A stretch of 64,000 nt of DNA. Source: Cladorhizidae sp. MBARI D1340-BT2 (lineage: Eukaryota > Porifera > Demospongiae > Poecilosclerida > Cladorhizidae). The notes beneath the pieces are model-generated. The model was given only the letters and a program-made list of their open reading frames with translations, did not search any database and had not been told where the DNA came from. A program made the position numbers and the translations under genes. Shown piece after piece: positions 34,626 through 45,395 of this stretch. Position 1 is the stretch's first letter; every line of letters begins with the position of its first letter. The DNA is taken from contig JAQNBH010000010.1 in the NCBI GenBank assembly GCA_028752905.1, positions 22,896,570 to 22,960,569 on the forward strand. Reading direction: 5' to 3'.

Positions 34626-35380
34626 CTGTATATTGAAGTGGGAGGAAAGATGATAGCGAATTATACATTATTCAATTTGGCCAGCTTTAGTCATTAACCT
34701 TGCCAAGGCAAAACCTTGCTAACCACACCTTTCAATGATCATGTTCATTACCAATAGGAATCAAGTGTGTTATTTTAGAATTTACCACTGGTCAGTGATT
34801 AAACGAATTCCAGTTTGAGGTGGTGAATGACTGTTGGGTCAATTATAACAACTGCTGCCCTCTAGAGTCGCTCTCTAGTGAACTCGACCATTTTTGGAAG
34901 CTCTACTGTTGAGAATGTCTACTCAGTATATAGCCTACACCCAGAAGAAGCCCCTGGAGGATTCCTTGATTATAAGTACTCTGTTGTTTTTGTTTGCTTA
35001 TTTCGATGGACCCAATTCTTCGACAAATCGGCGGCTTTGTTATCAGTATCAATAATATTTGACAGAATTTCAGCTGGTGTAGCTATTCCAATAGTAATCA
35101 GGACTGAACATGTGCCTACATTTGGAGGGGGAGATATAAATGGAGCCGTCTTGATGAGTAAAAACAATTTCTTCATTATTTGCTCGTTATTTTTTAACGT
35201 TTAATTTAATGACCATTTAGCTCATGATGGGTGGTCTTATGCAAGTAACTTGCCACTGTTTAACAACACTCGTGGAAAGTTTCAGAAACCCTCCCCCTCC
35301 ACCAATTATGATCGAAAGGGAAAAAAGCAATTTAAAAAGTGAGATCGAGTTTGTGAAGGACATTATTGTATTTAACTCAC
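34626..35380. other. RTK intron with a long open frame
   Basis: Between the two halves of Calx-beta 2. The stretch 34878-35204 is open on both strands for 68 to 108 codons. On the plus strand the frame contains FDRISAGVAIPIVIRTEHVP. I do not recognise it and see no splice sites that fit. It may be a repeat-derived open frame. Confidence 0.3.
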
Positions 35381-35524
35381 AAAGAGAAGATCCTTCAGAC
35401 AGAGATATCAAAAGAGCTACAACATCTTGCCCCATACTGCCAGATATGACTCCAATCTGCAGGGTTGCTAATCCATCAGCCTCATTCGCAGTGTAAGATG
35501 TCTCGATGAAACCAATAGTAGCAT
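35381..35524 (-). CDS. RTK exon: first half of Calx-beta 2
   Basis: 144 bases between acceptor TTTGTAG and donor GTGAGT, phase 1 at both ends. ATIGFIETSYTANEADGLAT and LQIGVISGSMGQDVVALLI match the start of a Calx-beta domain (G-F-x-E-x-x-Y-x-V/A-x-E, then V-x-S-G). The join to 34625 makes SSLFSSDYLDE in frame. Confidence 0.9.
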
Positions 35525-36244
35525 CTACAAAATATGAACAAATTGCATTATTGTTTGTCATAATTCAGATATCTCGCTGTTATTGGTAGAGCCGAGCTAG
35601 TGTTTCGACTTTATCCATCTCTAGTGTATAATTCCATCAAAGCTGCTAAAAATACCACATACATTTAAAAAATGGAGGCAAAGTAAGTTAGTTGTTAGTA
35701 TCTCAAAATACTGTGCATGTTATGAATCTTCATTAGTGATCTGGACTAACTGGTGGCAGTTAACTTATGACTGACTGACTCTGCTAGTGCTGTACTACAT
35801 ACACCTGCATTCACACTTCACAATACAAACACCACTTCAACTTATTTGTGATAACAACACACAGAAATAAAAACAAATACATTTCCGTAATAAAAAATAC
35901 AACCACTATATACCCATGTGGTAGTGGACAAGTTCTAGGCTATGGCTAGAGCCAGACCCGACTACATATGGTAAAGATATTGAATTATACTGCAAAAGCT
36001 GTCAAATAGTAGCTATCTACATGAACCTAGTAATTTCCAAACATAAAAATACGAAGGAAAAAAGGACTTGTAAGGTCATGAAAAGTTACAGGCTCATCTG
36101 CAAACAGCAGTAAACTGTTATCAAACTAATGTTGTGGTCACACATCTATCGATAAGTCACTCATCATAAACAACTAATGCATCATTAATTTGAATAGGGT
36201 TACTTACAACTCATAATTAGAGGACAACATTTTATCTTATGTAC
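35525..36244. other. RTK intron
   Basis: No gene or notable repeat is visible. Confidence 0.4.
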
Positions 36245-36463
36245 CATCATCATCCACAATGCTTATCTCGGTGGTGTTAATATCAGCAACAAGAACCCCT
36301 GACTCTACTGGGGTCAATATCACAGTGAATATTTCAGTATCTTCCAAAGCATCATCATCAATGATGACAATGTCTACACATTCTCTACGAGAATTGGGTA
36401 CGTTTCCTCGTCCAGCAAGAAATAATATGTAGTAAGAGCTTACTGCTTCGTAGTCATCCTCAT
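36245..36463 (-). CDS. RTK exon: second half of Calx-beta 1
   Basis: 219 bases between acceptor GTCTTTAG and donor GTACAT, phase 1 at both ends. It contains DEDDYEAVSSYYILFLAG, then ECVDIVIIDDDALEDTEIFT, and ends ADINTTEISIVDDDG, again the Calx-beta Asp-rich turn and terminal strand. Confidence 0.9.
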
Positions 36464-36964
36464 CTAAAGACACAATATTGCAAAACTAATAAACAACAAA
36501 AACAACAAATTTAGCAAATCAAATAAAAGAACTAAGCAGAGAGATTATACCAAGAAAGATACTCCAGAGAAGTTTGGTTAAAGGAAATAAGCTCTTCCAT
36601 TTTCCCTTTCCCTTCCTCCCCTCCCACTAACCCTTCTCTCCCTTCCATCACCTCCCCCCACCCCCCACCCATTACCCCCTCCTACCCCACAAAAAACAAA
36701 CATTATTATCCCCAAGCACAGGAGTATGAGAATGATGGATGAGAGAAAGGATCACGTTGTATAAGTGTTTTAAAATAAGGTGCTAAATATCATTTTAGTT
36801 TACTCTATCTCTCTCTACATATATATGTGTGTATGAAAATAGTATACAAGTCTTTGCATTACTTATATATTCGCAACAATAGATATGCCTTGTAGTACAT
36901 GTATACAGCCTTATATAGGCTAATGATTATGCTCATGCTGCATGGTAGCTTGAACGACTCTTAC
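36464..36964. other. RTK intron with C-rich tract
   Basis: A CCT/CCCC-rich stretch covers 36600-36690. No gene. Confidence 0.4.
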
Positions 36965-37114
36965 CTGCACTGCCTATCACTGTGGTGTATGTCAAAATTA
37001 AACTGAAATAAAGTGGCTCGGTTATGGGAGGGTTGAATAGGAATACACATATTTCCTGAACTCCAGCAGACTCATCAACTGAATGTTGTGCTTTCTCGAA
37101 AGTAACCATTGCTA
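36965..37114 (-). CDS. RTK exon: first half of Calx-beta 1
   Basis: 150 bases between acceptor TTCTTATAG and donor GTAAGA, phase 1 at both ends. AMVTFEKAQHSVDESAGVQE and ICVFLFNPPITEPLYFSLIL fit the opening of a Calx-beta domain. It accepts the phase-1 end of the Cys-rich exon at 42907 in frame. Confidence 0.82.
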
Positions 37115-37124
37115 CTATAAGAAA

Positions 37125-37450
37125 ATGAGAAAAATAATATAAAGTAGTAGTACAGGTGGTAAATGTAGTAGTAGTAGTATAGAAACAGTTGTTGTAGTAG
37201 TGGTAGTAGTAATATGGCAACAGTTGTAATATTAGTAGTAGTAGTATATCAAGAGATGTAGTAGTAGTTGTAGTAGTTCTACAGCAAAAGTTGTCATTGT
37301 AAGTAGAAGTAGAGTAGTAGTAGTAGTTGTTGTAATAGTAGTAGTAGTATAGGAACAGTTATAGTAGTTGTAGAGTAGTAGTAGTAGTAGAGTATAGGAA
37401 CAGTTGTACTATTATTATTAGTAGTAGTGTATAACACTGTTAATATTCTA
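37125..37450. repeat. TAG/GTA trinucleotide tracts (first block)
   Basis: GTAGTAGTAG runs mixed with ATAGCAACAGTTGTAG units. A second block is at 37730-37870. They lie directly upstream of the Calx-beta 1 exon, in the intron. Confidence 0.85.
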
Positions 37451-37729
37451 TTCTCTTATCTAAAACTGTGGTTTTGATAGTTGTTGTACTGTGTGTGATG
37501 TTTGTGTCTCTATTTGGACTAGGCGGTGAACTTGAATCCTCTTTCATGTGGACTTGAGTAATATATCACACTAACATTCTATTTTTGGTTGTATGTAAAT
37601 AATCTATTTCTGGAGGAATTTAATCTTGTGCTGAAAGCCAATATAAGTAGGCTTGACTTTTGTTATAGTGTGCTGTTTTTATTTGAATGAATTGTTGTTG
37701 CTAAAACCATTAACTTTCAAAGTTGGGCA

Positions 37730-37870
37730 CTGCTACAGTAGTATAGCAACAGTTATAATTGTAGTAGTAGTAGTAGCAGAATTATAGCAACAGTTGTAGT
37801 GGTAGTAATAGTAGTAGCTGGTAGTAGCAGCAATATATTGGTAATAGAGCAGTAGTAGTAGTAGGGGTCA
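37730..37870. repeat. TAG/GTA trinucleotide tracts (second block)
   Basis: Same composition as 37125-37450, separated from it by about 280 bases of non-repetitive sequence. Confidence 0.8.
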
Positions 37871-38138
37871 TGACAATCGCCTCACTCAACTCCCCGTAGG
37901 TGCTAGGATCTAAATTTCTCATTTGTATCTCCAGCTACCACGGTAGTTTTTTCAGGGTTACTTCCATCAGTATCAAAGTCTCAGCCTCTTTTTCTGATGA
38001 GTTGACCCACTGATGGAAATTTTTGTTGATACCCCCTTAACCAGGCATCAGGGTTGCTTCCATCAAAAATCTTCTCAAAAACCCTCTTTCTGTACCTTTC
38101 TGTAGTGACTTTGTATGTTGCTAGTAGAGTGCTTTTAA

Positions 38139-39001
38139 CTTCAAAAATTGTACGAATATGCCCAAAGCATGCCTCTAATATACCCCTGAATATCAGGAAA
38201 ATACGGAATGAGGAAAGGGAAGTAAACATGCCAGCAAACATCACTTCCGGTTAATTCCCGGTCTCGAAGAAGAAATGGCGACTTGCTTTAGAGTAGAGAC
38301 GAAGCGTTAGACTTCCTATTTGAGGATGACTTCGGCCTGTCCGAGATTGACGTTAGTGAAGGAGAGGAAGAAAGTGCCTGTGCTTACCTGGGAAGTGGCG
38401 TAGTTGACAGTGATGCTATGGTAGCTATAACAGAAGCTGTTGGCACCGACCACGAAGCAAGTTTTCAAAGCATAGATCGCCTTACTCTGCCAAGCGAAGC
38501 TTCAGACGATAGCGATGGTCATGAAGACTTCCCCCAAGGTAAGAATAGATAAGAGTTGTATAGTAAAGCCTAGTAACTAGCATAATAATAAGAACTATTT
38601 CTCCTGGGAAGGCAGTTTCACTCATGGAGCTGGAGGAGGAGGATGAGGAAGCAGCAGAGGAGAAGACAGGGTTGGAGGAGAGGTTATTTTACAAACAGTT
38701 GTTGTTGTTGACCAAAAGTTGACCAGCTAACATTGCTGGTTTCATGTGTAATATGAAATTGAGATGATATAAACCCGATATAAACCCTTTTATTTTACTT
38801 CCTGTCTCTTATAACAATATTCACATTTCTGTGGTTTGTTGCTAAGCAACAAAAAAATTAACATAACGTCCCTTCATGCATCAGCTATCACCTGATATAT
38901 AGTTGTTGGGTACTTGTCTTCATAAGCTCCTCTATAAAAAAATTATGTGAAATTGTGTCAATTTTTGTAAAATGTCCTCCGTAAATCTGCCAGTGAAAGG
39001 G
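38139..39001. mobile_element. TTAA-flanked piggyBac-like insertion
   Basis: TTAA is present at 38135-38138 and at 39002-39005, and gag is in frame when the piece between is skipped. TTAA is the target of piggyBac-type elements. The right end, read from outside, is CCCTTTCACTGGCAG, like piggyBac terminal repeats. The left end lacks a matching repeat but shares CAAAAATTG with a site 40-50 bases inside the right end, so it may be truncated. It carries one acidic exon on plus. Confidence 0.6.
38292..38538 (+). CDS. Acidic exon, possible piggyBac transposase N-terminus
   Basis: Open for about 82 codons and ended by a GTAAGA donor. DFLFEDDFGLSEIDVSEGEE and LPSEASDDSDGHEDFP are acidic and Ser-rich, as piggyBac transposase N-termini usually are. 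An upstream MATCF start at 38275 is one frame away. No downstream catalytic exon remains in the insertion. The family is inferred mainly from the TTAA context. Confidence 0.45.
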
Positions 39002-39643
39002 TTAATGATCTTATAGTCATTCTGTTCTGTTGAGCTTACGGTTGATATAGCCGTCATCCCTGCTCCGGATAGTGAGCTTTGGGGGAATACAGACCATTGT
39101 TCTTCTGGCCATCGTCCTGCCTGAGCCGTGACTTCAAATGTTTGCAGAAAAGCACCCATGTCATCCATGCCCTCCTAAAATTTCTGCAGAGTTAGTTTAG
39201 GAGTGGGTGGAGGTGGCTCAACCACTGATGGTCTGTGAAACTCGACCAGATGTTGAAACAACCTCTCTTTTTGCTGGGCTGCTTGTCGTCTATCCTCCCC
39301 ACGCCTCTGTTCCTCCCTCTCTGTTCTCTGTTCTCTGTTGATCCATTTGGAGCCATTGAGCCATAAACCGATCTAAGGATTCGTTTGTGTCAGAGATAGA
39401 CTCTAGAGGGGGAAGAGCCTCTGGATTGGTGTTCTGAAGATGACGAGTTTCTCTATGTTGTCGTTCTTCTGACATGACAACCTCAACACACTAAAAATTA
39501 TATATTTTTAATTTACCAAAAACAAAACGAAAACAATATTAGCCAGGGATTTGGTTTCACAAACTCTCTAGGCCTAGCCTGAGTTGTTTCCCCTGTACTA
39601 TTACAGACTAGCTAAACTGTTGTCCGAGTTCTCTGTCACTAAG

Positions 39644-39665
39644 AGAATCCCACCGCTGCCACCAC
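39644..39665 (-). other. Primer-binding region of the truncated LTR element
   Basis: On the minus strand, GTGGTGGCAGCGGTGGGATT follows the LTR directly. A TGGTGGCAGCGGTGGGA block at this place is common in animal LTR elements. Confidence 0.6.
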
Positions 39666-40037
39666 TGTCAGGCAAACACTTCTACTCTATCTAGGTAGTC
39701 TAGTATCCTGCGACGCCTAAACAACAAAACTCAGTCGAAGTCGAAATCAGCTTTCCTGCTGTCTCCCACTCATGGAGAGTATAATTAAAAACTGTAGTAG
39801 GTTTAATCAATTAAATACAATATAAATATACACTAAATATGTATGTCTCAAAACGCTATACGTCAAAAACTCGCTATCTCTGTCACTTGCTCAAAACTCT
39901 ACTGTTCTGTTTCTCATAGTTACTCTTTGCCATGCATGGGCACGGACTTGTTCAACCAATCAGTACTCCCGGATTCTACTCTGAAGGCTTCCTGGTCGTT
40001 CACGGAGTAATAATCTTTCTCGAGTCAATGTCTGACA
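39666..40037 (-). repeat. 5' LTR of the truncated retrotransposon
   Basis: Bounded by TGTCAG and CTGACA on both strands (TG...CA ends with a 6-base inverted repeat), followed in the minus direction by the primer-binding block and gag. The partner LTR is missing, so no target duplication can be checked. Confidence 0.65.
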
Positions 40038-42239
40038 GGTAGCTACACAGAACTTATCTCAGAGTTCTTCCATGTATATCATTTTCTGCCTTTTGCTATA
40101 CAATGTAGCTAGCTATACACTATTTTTGGCTATTTATTATTTGTTGAAGCCGATTACCACATTTGTTGATATAAACCTCACTATTCCAGCAACTGCAGTA
40201 TTTTTATAGTAGAATAAGATTAGAAGCAGCCTAGCTAGAAAGAAGATTTTGTGTGAACTCTAGCATACATTTTATGCCCATCACATTGTGAAAATAATAT
40301 CTGCTATCACTGGAAAAGTGAAACTTGCATGCATCCATTATTGGCCCTAAAGTCAAAACATTGCCATTTGCATAATACTGTTTTATTACACTAGCGTGGA
40401 GTTTCATTTATCAGCATGCAATCATCGGTGGGTTTTGTTACTCTTCTTATCAATGGTCAACACTCTTTTGTTTGAGACATAAAAAAAGTACGAGAGACCG
40501 ATAAATCATCCTTACAGCTCATTTTGCTCTAAAGGACCTGTCACACACTATCTCACATTGTCCACAATAGACTTGTAGTCCAACTTGAAAGTAATTACCA
40601 AAAATAAAGTGACTTCTGTCTGACCGGGCTAATTGCACCACTCTACAATATGTTAGTGATTGCAGCACTTCTTCCTCGGCTCCTCCCTAGACATGCAGCA
40701 AAGTTAGTGACTTGCAGCTGCTGCTTGATCACCATAAGTTTTCCATTGCTTTACCAACAGAAAGCTGACTCCACTGCTCTCACCAGCAGGATCCATGGTC
40801 ACCCATCTCAAAAACTGGTCTAGGGTTGTGGTTTTATGGACCTCATTGCAGCACTTTCTCTAGCATACCAGACACAAAGCTTCATTAACTATTGCCATCC
40901 TGTAACCTCCTCATCCATGCCCACCAAATATCTGTTTCTAGCCTATATTTAACTCATGAAAGAGCATTATCATTCATGCAACCTAATCCTTGCGGTTGTG
41001 TTCAGCTGATACCAAATAATTTAAATCGGCTTTTGAAGCCAATGTTTCACCTGAAATACTTTGGTCTTCATGACTATTTCAGTTAAAATTTGACTTCAAA
41101 AACCAAAAAGCTTAAAGTTTATCTCATCCTTGCTAAGTATGGCATCTCAAAATTACCAATTTTATATACTATCGCACCAAAAAACCAAAATGCGTGATAA
41201 TCCTTACACTGGAACTGCTCTGAAATTTTACAGATATATAAGTTATGGAAACCAAACACATATTATGGCACATCTACTCGAAGTACTCTGATACCAAAGT
41301 TAACACGAGTGGAGCTAGAGCATAATTTTGGGGGATCTTTAGTCTTTCCATTTTGTATGTTATATAATTATAGACAAAAATGCATTACAACAGGTCTTTG
41401 GGATTTCAGGTACTGAAGTTGGCCATTGATATGAAGGGTTGGTGTGGGAAAGAATCACAGAAAATAGAGAGTTAGAACAAGTGTAGCAATAAAGGTATAC
41501 TGATTAACTTTCCTAGAGGATTGAAGCCACAGGATTCGACAGCAGAAGGGTCGTCTTCTATCCTCTACAGAGGTTGTCTGCAACTACACAGCAAGGAAAT
41601 TCTGCCTCTGATCATGTACCAAGCTGACTGTGCATTTTTAATGACTATTTTTGGGGGTTTTCTTTTTAGACTGCACTCTTATAATCAACACTCTATTAAC
41701 AGTTTAGTCTTCGGCTTGCTAGTTGACTACTTTGGCAAATAATTCGAAGCATGCTCATGGAGTTTAAGAAAGCTAAATGCAGTTTAAATTGTCGAGGCTG
41801 GTTTATAATGTGCTATTCACTGGCAGTGTAGTGTTGCATTCCAATGCTTGAGTAGAACTAAACGCGAGTTATTTTGGCATTGCACACCTCTTTTAATTAA
41901 GCAAAGTGGAAATGTATTTAGTATCTAATTACTTGTTGCTGTTCACAGCTACTTTTTCCTTCATCTTATCTCCAACCTACTTAATAAAGACAAGTTCACA
42001 ACAAGATGCTCGCCAAATTTATCATCCTATCATATCATCATGTCGCTAAAGCAAAGTTATTATACCATACTACAATAGAATATGATATTATACATTACAA
42101 TGGTCTACTTGTACTTATTCCAGATACCCCAATAGAATAGGATACTGTATACACCATACAATGGAATAGGATCTACTATTCCAGATATCACAATAGATTA
42201 TACAATATAATGGAAAAGGATCTACATGTACTTCTCTTC
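40038..42239. other. RTK intron without a recognised gene
   Basis: AT-rich sequence. Small ATAGAATAGGAT-like tandem units lie at 42060-42230. Open frames at 40892-41086 and 41521-41742 lack motifs. Confidence 0.4.
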
Positions 42240-42650
42240 CAGATTCGAACATTGAGTGTCCGACACATCAAAATGCTAGAATTTAGCATGTGATGAACTA
42301 TAGCAACAGCTGTTTAGTTTTAAGTGAGCATTATGGCATTTGTGGCTAAGAACAGGATCATTAGATACCTGATGGCCTCCTACTGCTTGAGGAAGGTATC
42401 TTCAAAAGCAAAATGCCTAGAAATAGATGTAAGTCAAGTTGAATGTGTTACATAGCTAGCTGGTAGTTCCCAAGATAATATAGCCAGCTACTGGCAGATC
42501 TCCTTTGTAGCTAGTAGTTTGACTAGCTTGGAGTGCAGTAGCAGGCTAGCGATTTAGTTATAACAGTGTGGCTGGTTTAGTAGTTATTGCTTGCTAGCTG
42601 GCTTAAGCAATCTTACATAGCTTTAGCAAAATAACTTCACGTCCACAGCT
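42240..42650. repeat. Diverged direct repeat, copy left of the Cys-rich exon
   Basis: Starts CAGATTCGAACATTGAG and ends near GCAAAATAACTTC. It matches 43503-43915 in the same orientation with many differences (shared blocks include GATGAACT, CAACTGTTTAG or CAGCTGTTTAG, TAGCTAGTAGTTTGAC). Confidence 0.7.
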
Positions 42651-42906
42651 GCCATAATGTGTACTCTAGCTGATCTTCTGTATATCAATGATGGAACCGA
42701 TGTCAAAATTCAAGATTGAATATTAATTAATGCACATTAACAATGCATATTGGGAACTGGCCTAAGACATCCTACTGAGAGTAGCGTGTGATTATAATAT
42801 CCAGTAATACCGGAAATTAATTTGCATCAGAACAATGACCAATATAACACATTTTATAAACCCCCCCTCCCTCGGGATTAGAGATAAAACCTCCGCTCTT
42901 ATATAC

Positions 42907-43071
42907 CTTTGGGGCAGACATTGCAACCTTCAATTCCAGGAATGGAATATGCCAGTCCAGGTGGATCAACGCTATTTAGACAACAATTTTCAATGGTAGC
43001 CTCTACAGTATCACCTTCCAAACAGTGTTCATCATTGTAGCATGACACGAGATTCTGGGACTCCACAATCA
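42907..43071 (-). CDS. RTK exon: N-terminal Cys-rich module
   Basis: 165 bases between acceptor AATTTGCAG and donor GTATAT, phase 1 at both ends. The 54-residue module contains SCYNDEHCLEGDTVEATIEN, CCLNSVDPPGLAYSIPG and CNVCPK: six cysteines, likely disulphide-bonded. The name of this module is not known to me. The join to the signal-peptide exon (G + TG) and to the Calx-beta 1 exon (G + TA) both keep the frame. Confidence 0.8.
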
Positions 43072-43502
43072 CTGCAAATTAAGAATTAAAACATACAATG
43101 AATGTCATAAATGACTGATTAAATTGAATGAGGTGTAGCACTTAAAGGTGGGAGGGGAAGAGGAATTCTCTACTATCGTGATAATATTTGGTGGTTACCA
43201 ATTCAAGAGCTTGCAAAGTATCTGGTAATGTTATGAGCTACTATAGGGAAAAGTACAGATATAATGAATATATACACACACACGCATATCTGAACAGCTA
43301 AAAAAATTATAATTAAGCTGTTAAATCTCTCTGCCATAGGAATAGACTTCAGATTCAGATCAGTAATGAATAAATTTATCTTATAAATATGCACATGCTC
43401 TTAAAATTGGTTGAGATAATAGCGGGTATGTAATATATCCTTTAAGTCTGGTTCAAAATATGACGTCCATCGAAATTAGAACCAATAAAGTCTACTTCTA
43501 TT

Positions 43503-43915
43503 CAGTTTCGAGCATTGAGCATCTGACCTACCTAAACACTCGGACTTAAGTATAATATTATGATGAACTGCAGCATCAACTGTTTAGTCGAGTAAACATT
43601 ATAGCATTTGTGGATGTCAACAAGCTCACGGGAGCTCTGAAAAAGTCCTTCGGCAGGTGTCTATTAAAGTGTAAAAAGTAGGACTAGCTGTTTCTAGCTG
43701 ATATAGAAAGCTAGTAGCTTTGTAACCAGATCTGACTATAAACTTTGGTAGCTAGTAGTTTGACAAGTTGTGGCACTAGCAAGTATCACTGTTGAATTGT
43801 GCTATATAGCTAGTTATCAGTAGTGTGGCTTGTTTAGCAGTGATGGATATTTAGCTGGTATATGTGTATTAGCAGTGTTACATAGGTAGCTATAGCAGAA
43901 TAACTTCTCTTTCTT
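43503..43915. repeat. Diverged direct repeat, copy right of the Cys-rich exon
   Basis: Partner of 42240-42650. The two copies flank the Cys-rich exon, so that exon sits in a duplicated or repeat-bounded segment. Confidence 0.7.
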
Positions 43916-44788
43916 TGTTAGAAGCTTACAAATATTTACTTTTTAGATAAGGAATAAAAAAATATATAATTATATTAAAAAAATAAAAAGATTTTCAAGT
44001 CATTCATTTCAGTACCTACTAGTGCTTGCTTGTGGTCTCTGCTTTCCAAGTCTGCACATGCTATTTTATTCTTGGTAGATGTACAAAGCAGATTATACTT
44101 CCATTCTGTAGTTTTTTGTTAAACTTTGGATCTCATATAATTTCAATCAAATATAGAAGTTAAGACAAGATTGTGGACCTAAGCTACACCAGCTTGCACT
44201 GAATGAAGCTGATTTTATTATTATTGTAGTTTACTGTTTTTCTTCCTTTTTTTAAAATTTTTCTGTTGCTGATGCTTCTGTGAAGATGTGAAGGAACAAG
44301 TCTCTGTGACAAGGTCAGTGAATAATGAATTACTGTGATGTGTTAATTAATGATATGCATGACAAGCCATGTGATGTATTAGGCAGACTTAGAATAATGT
44401 TCAGCATTTTAGGGAGTCTTGAGCTTATAGCTAGTAATTTACAGAACTACAGCCACTGCTAAACCATACAGTGATTGTGTAAGTATCTTATGATGTACTA
44501 TTGATTAAGGACTTTAGTAACACCACAGTATCAGACAGTGGTAGTCATAGACGACCTGGTGGCAGCAAACAACAGTTCAGGTGTCTTAGGATTGTTCATC
44601 AAAGGATACTTCCTGGGACGTCATGTTAATAAAAAAATTACCACATTAAAGGGAACAGAAATACGAGCTGTGTTTATTGGAAATTAGCAGTACTGACCTA
44701 GGCTGAAGCAAACATCCTTCAATGCAAAACTCGATATCATCAGACAATTTTTGTCACAGTCTAACTATTAATTGTTATTACAGACTTC
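43916..44788. other. RTK intron without a recognised gene
   Basis: No gene or notable repeat is visible. Confidence 0.4.
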
Positions 44789-45267
44789 AACACTTAGCGG
44801 ACGGTCAGTAAATTGAAAAGTAAACACGAGATTGCGCAATTCATACACACAGGTATTCTTAGAGACCAGGTGTTTTTATCAGGTAGACAATATTTAGTCT
44901 GTCCTCGTATCAGATGAACTGCTGGGTTGAAGGAGAACTTCTAGGTGCTAGTGCACCTATTAAGCTAGCTAGTTGGCGCATCTAAGTAGCTACCTAGTCA
45001 TGTAGCTAGCTAGCTTAGCTTCTTTTTTTACTGAGAAAACTGTGCTTGTTTTGTTAGATAGTCCTACGCTCACATTCAGATGTTCACTTAGAAGAACTCA
45101 AGTAAAACAAGTTGAGGTCAAAATAAAGCAGCTGTCACGATGTGACAATGGTTACAGGTGAAAATTACACCTGTGACGAATACGTGACAATGGTATATCA
45201 GACGAGGAGTCTCTTCCCAGCTCGTAGAGCTGTGTCATAAATTTGTGACAATGGTCCGCTAAGTGTT
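44789..45267. mobile_element. 479-bp MITE in RTK intron 1
   Basis: The ends are perfect 14-base inverted repeats, AACACTTAGCGGAC. Sub-terminal GTGACAATGG units occur three times near the right end. There is no coding capacity. A lone TTAGCGGACG at 49891 may be a fragment of the same family. Target duplication was not clear. Confidence 0.7.
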
Positions 45268-45349
45268 AAAAAATTTCTGCTGCATCACTGTGCAAAGCGT
45301 CTTCCAAAGTAGCATTCTACCGCGTCATCATAGCTAGGTATAAACTCAC

Positions 45350-45395
45350 CACAGGAAGACAAAAGAAGATAAATGACCAGTGGAATATACGTCAT
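45350..45395 (-). CDS. RTK exon 1: signal peptide
   Basis: The ATG at 45395 opens MTYIPLVIYLLLSSC and the exon ends with G before GTGAGT (phase 1). The short N-region and Leu/Ile/Val core form a standard secretion signal. The phase-1 end fits the Cys-rich exon exactly. The 5' UTR and promoter were not determined. Confidence 0.75.

Larger units (their letters stand above)
37871..39475 (-). pseudogene. LTR-retrotransposon gag, split by an insertion
   Basis: The start at 39475 reads MSEERQHRETRHLQNTN and is acidic and Gln-rich. After a frame change near 39310 and a stop at 39169 it continues EGMDDMGAFLQTFEVTAQAG, RWPEEQWSVF and STEQNDYKII, a gag matrix/capsid pattern. At TTAA (39002) it is interrupted; the frame resumes at 38138 as STLLATYKVTTERYRKRVF and NPDAWLRGYQQKF. 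Skipping the insert keeps the reading frame exactly. The gag fades out near 37900. No pol was found, so the element is truncated. Confidence 0.75.
11394..45395 (-). pseudogene. Calx-beta receptor tyrosine kinase gene, with lesions
   Basis: A single-pass receptor tyrosine kinase pieced together from splice-compatible exons on the minus strand. The order is a signal peptide, a Cys-rich module, three complete Calx-beta domains (plus an orphan half), one membrane helix, a juxtamembrane region, a tyrosine kinase domain and a short tail. Nearly all ectodomain exons are phase 1 at both ends, as in shuffled modules. The kinase half has the exon phases 1, 1, 0, 2, 0, 2. Calx-beta folds are known as calcium-binding or adhesive extracellular repeats, so the receptor would sit in the plasma membrane and signal inward; its ligand is unknown. 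Two defects stand out: a frame change of +1 or -2 at a TA run after the membrane helix (18517-18526), and about 11 missing bases at about 14066 that remove APE. Introns hold many transposons. Without those two changes the model reads through. Whether it is a dead copy or an assembly fault is open. Confidence 0.75.

Noticed and set aside
34970..35176. Candidate extra exon between the two halves of Calx-beta 2
   Set aside because: The halves at 35381-35524 and 34413-34625 already join in frame into a proper domain, and this frame lacks Calx-beta residues.
34878..35204. 108-codon plus-strand gene inside the RTK intron
   Set aside because: Open on both strands but with no family match or splice signals that I could defend; listed only as an intron feature.
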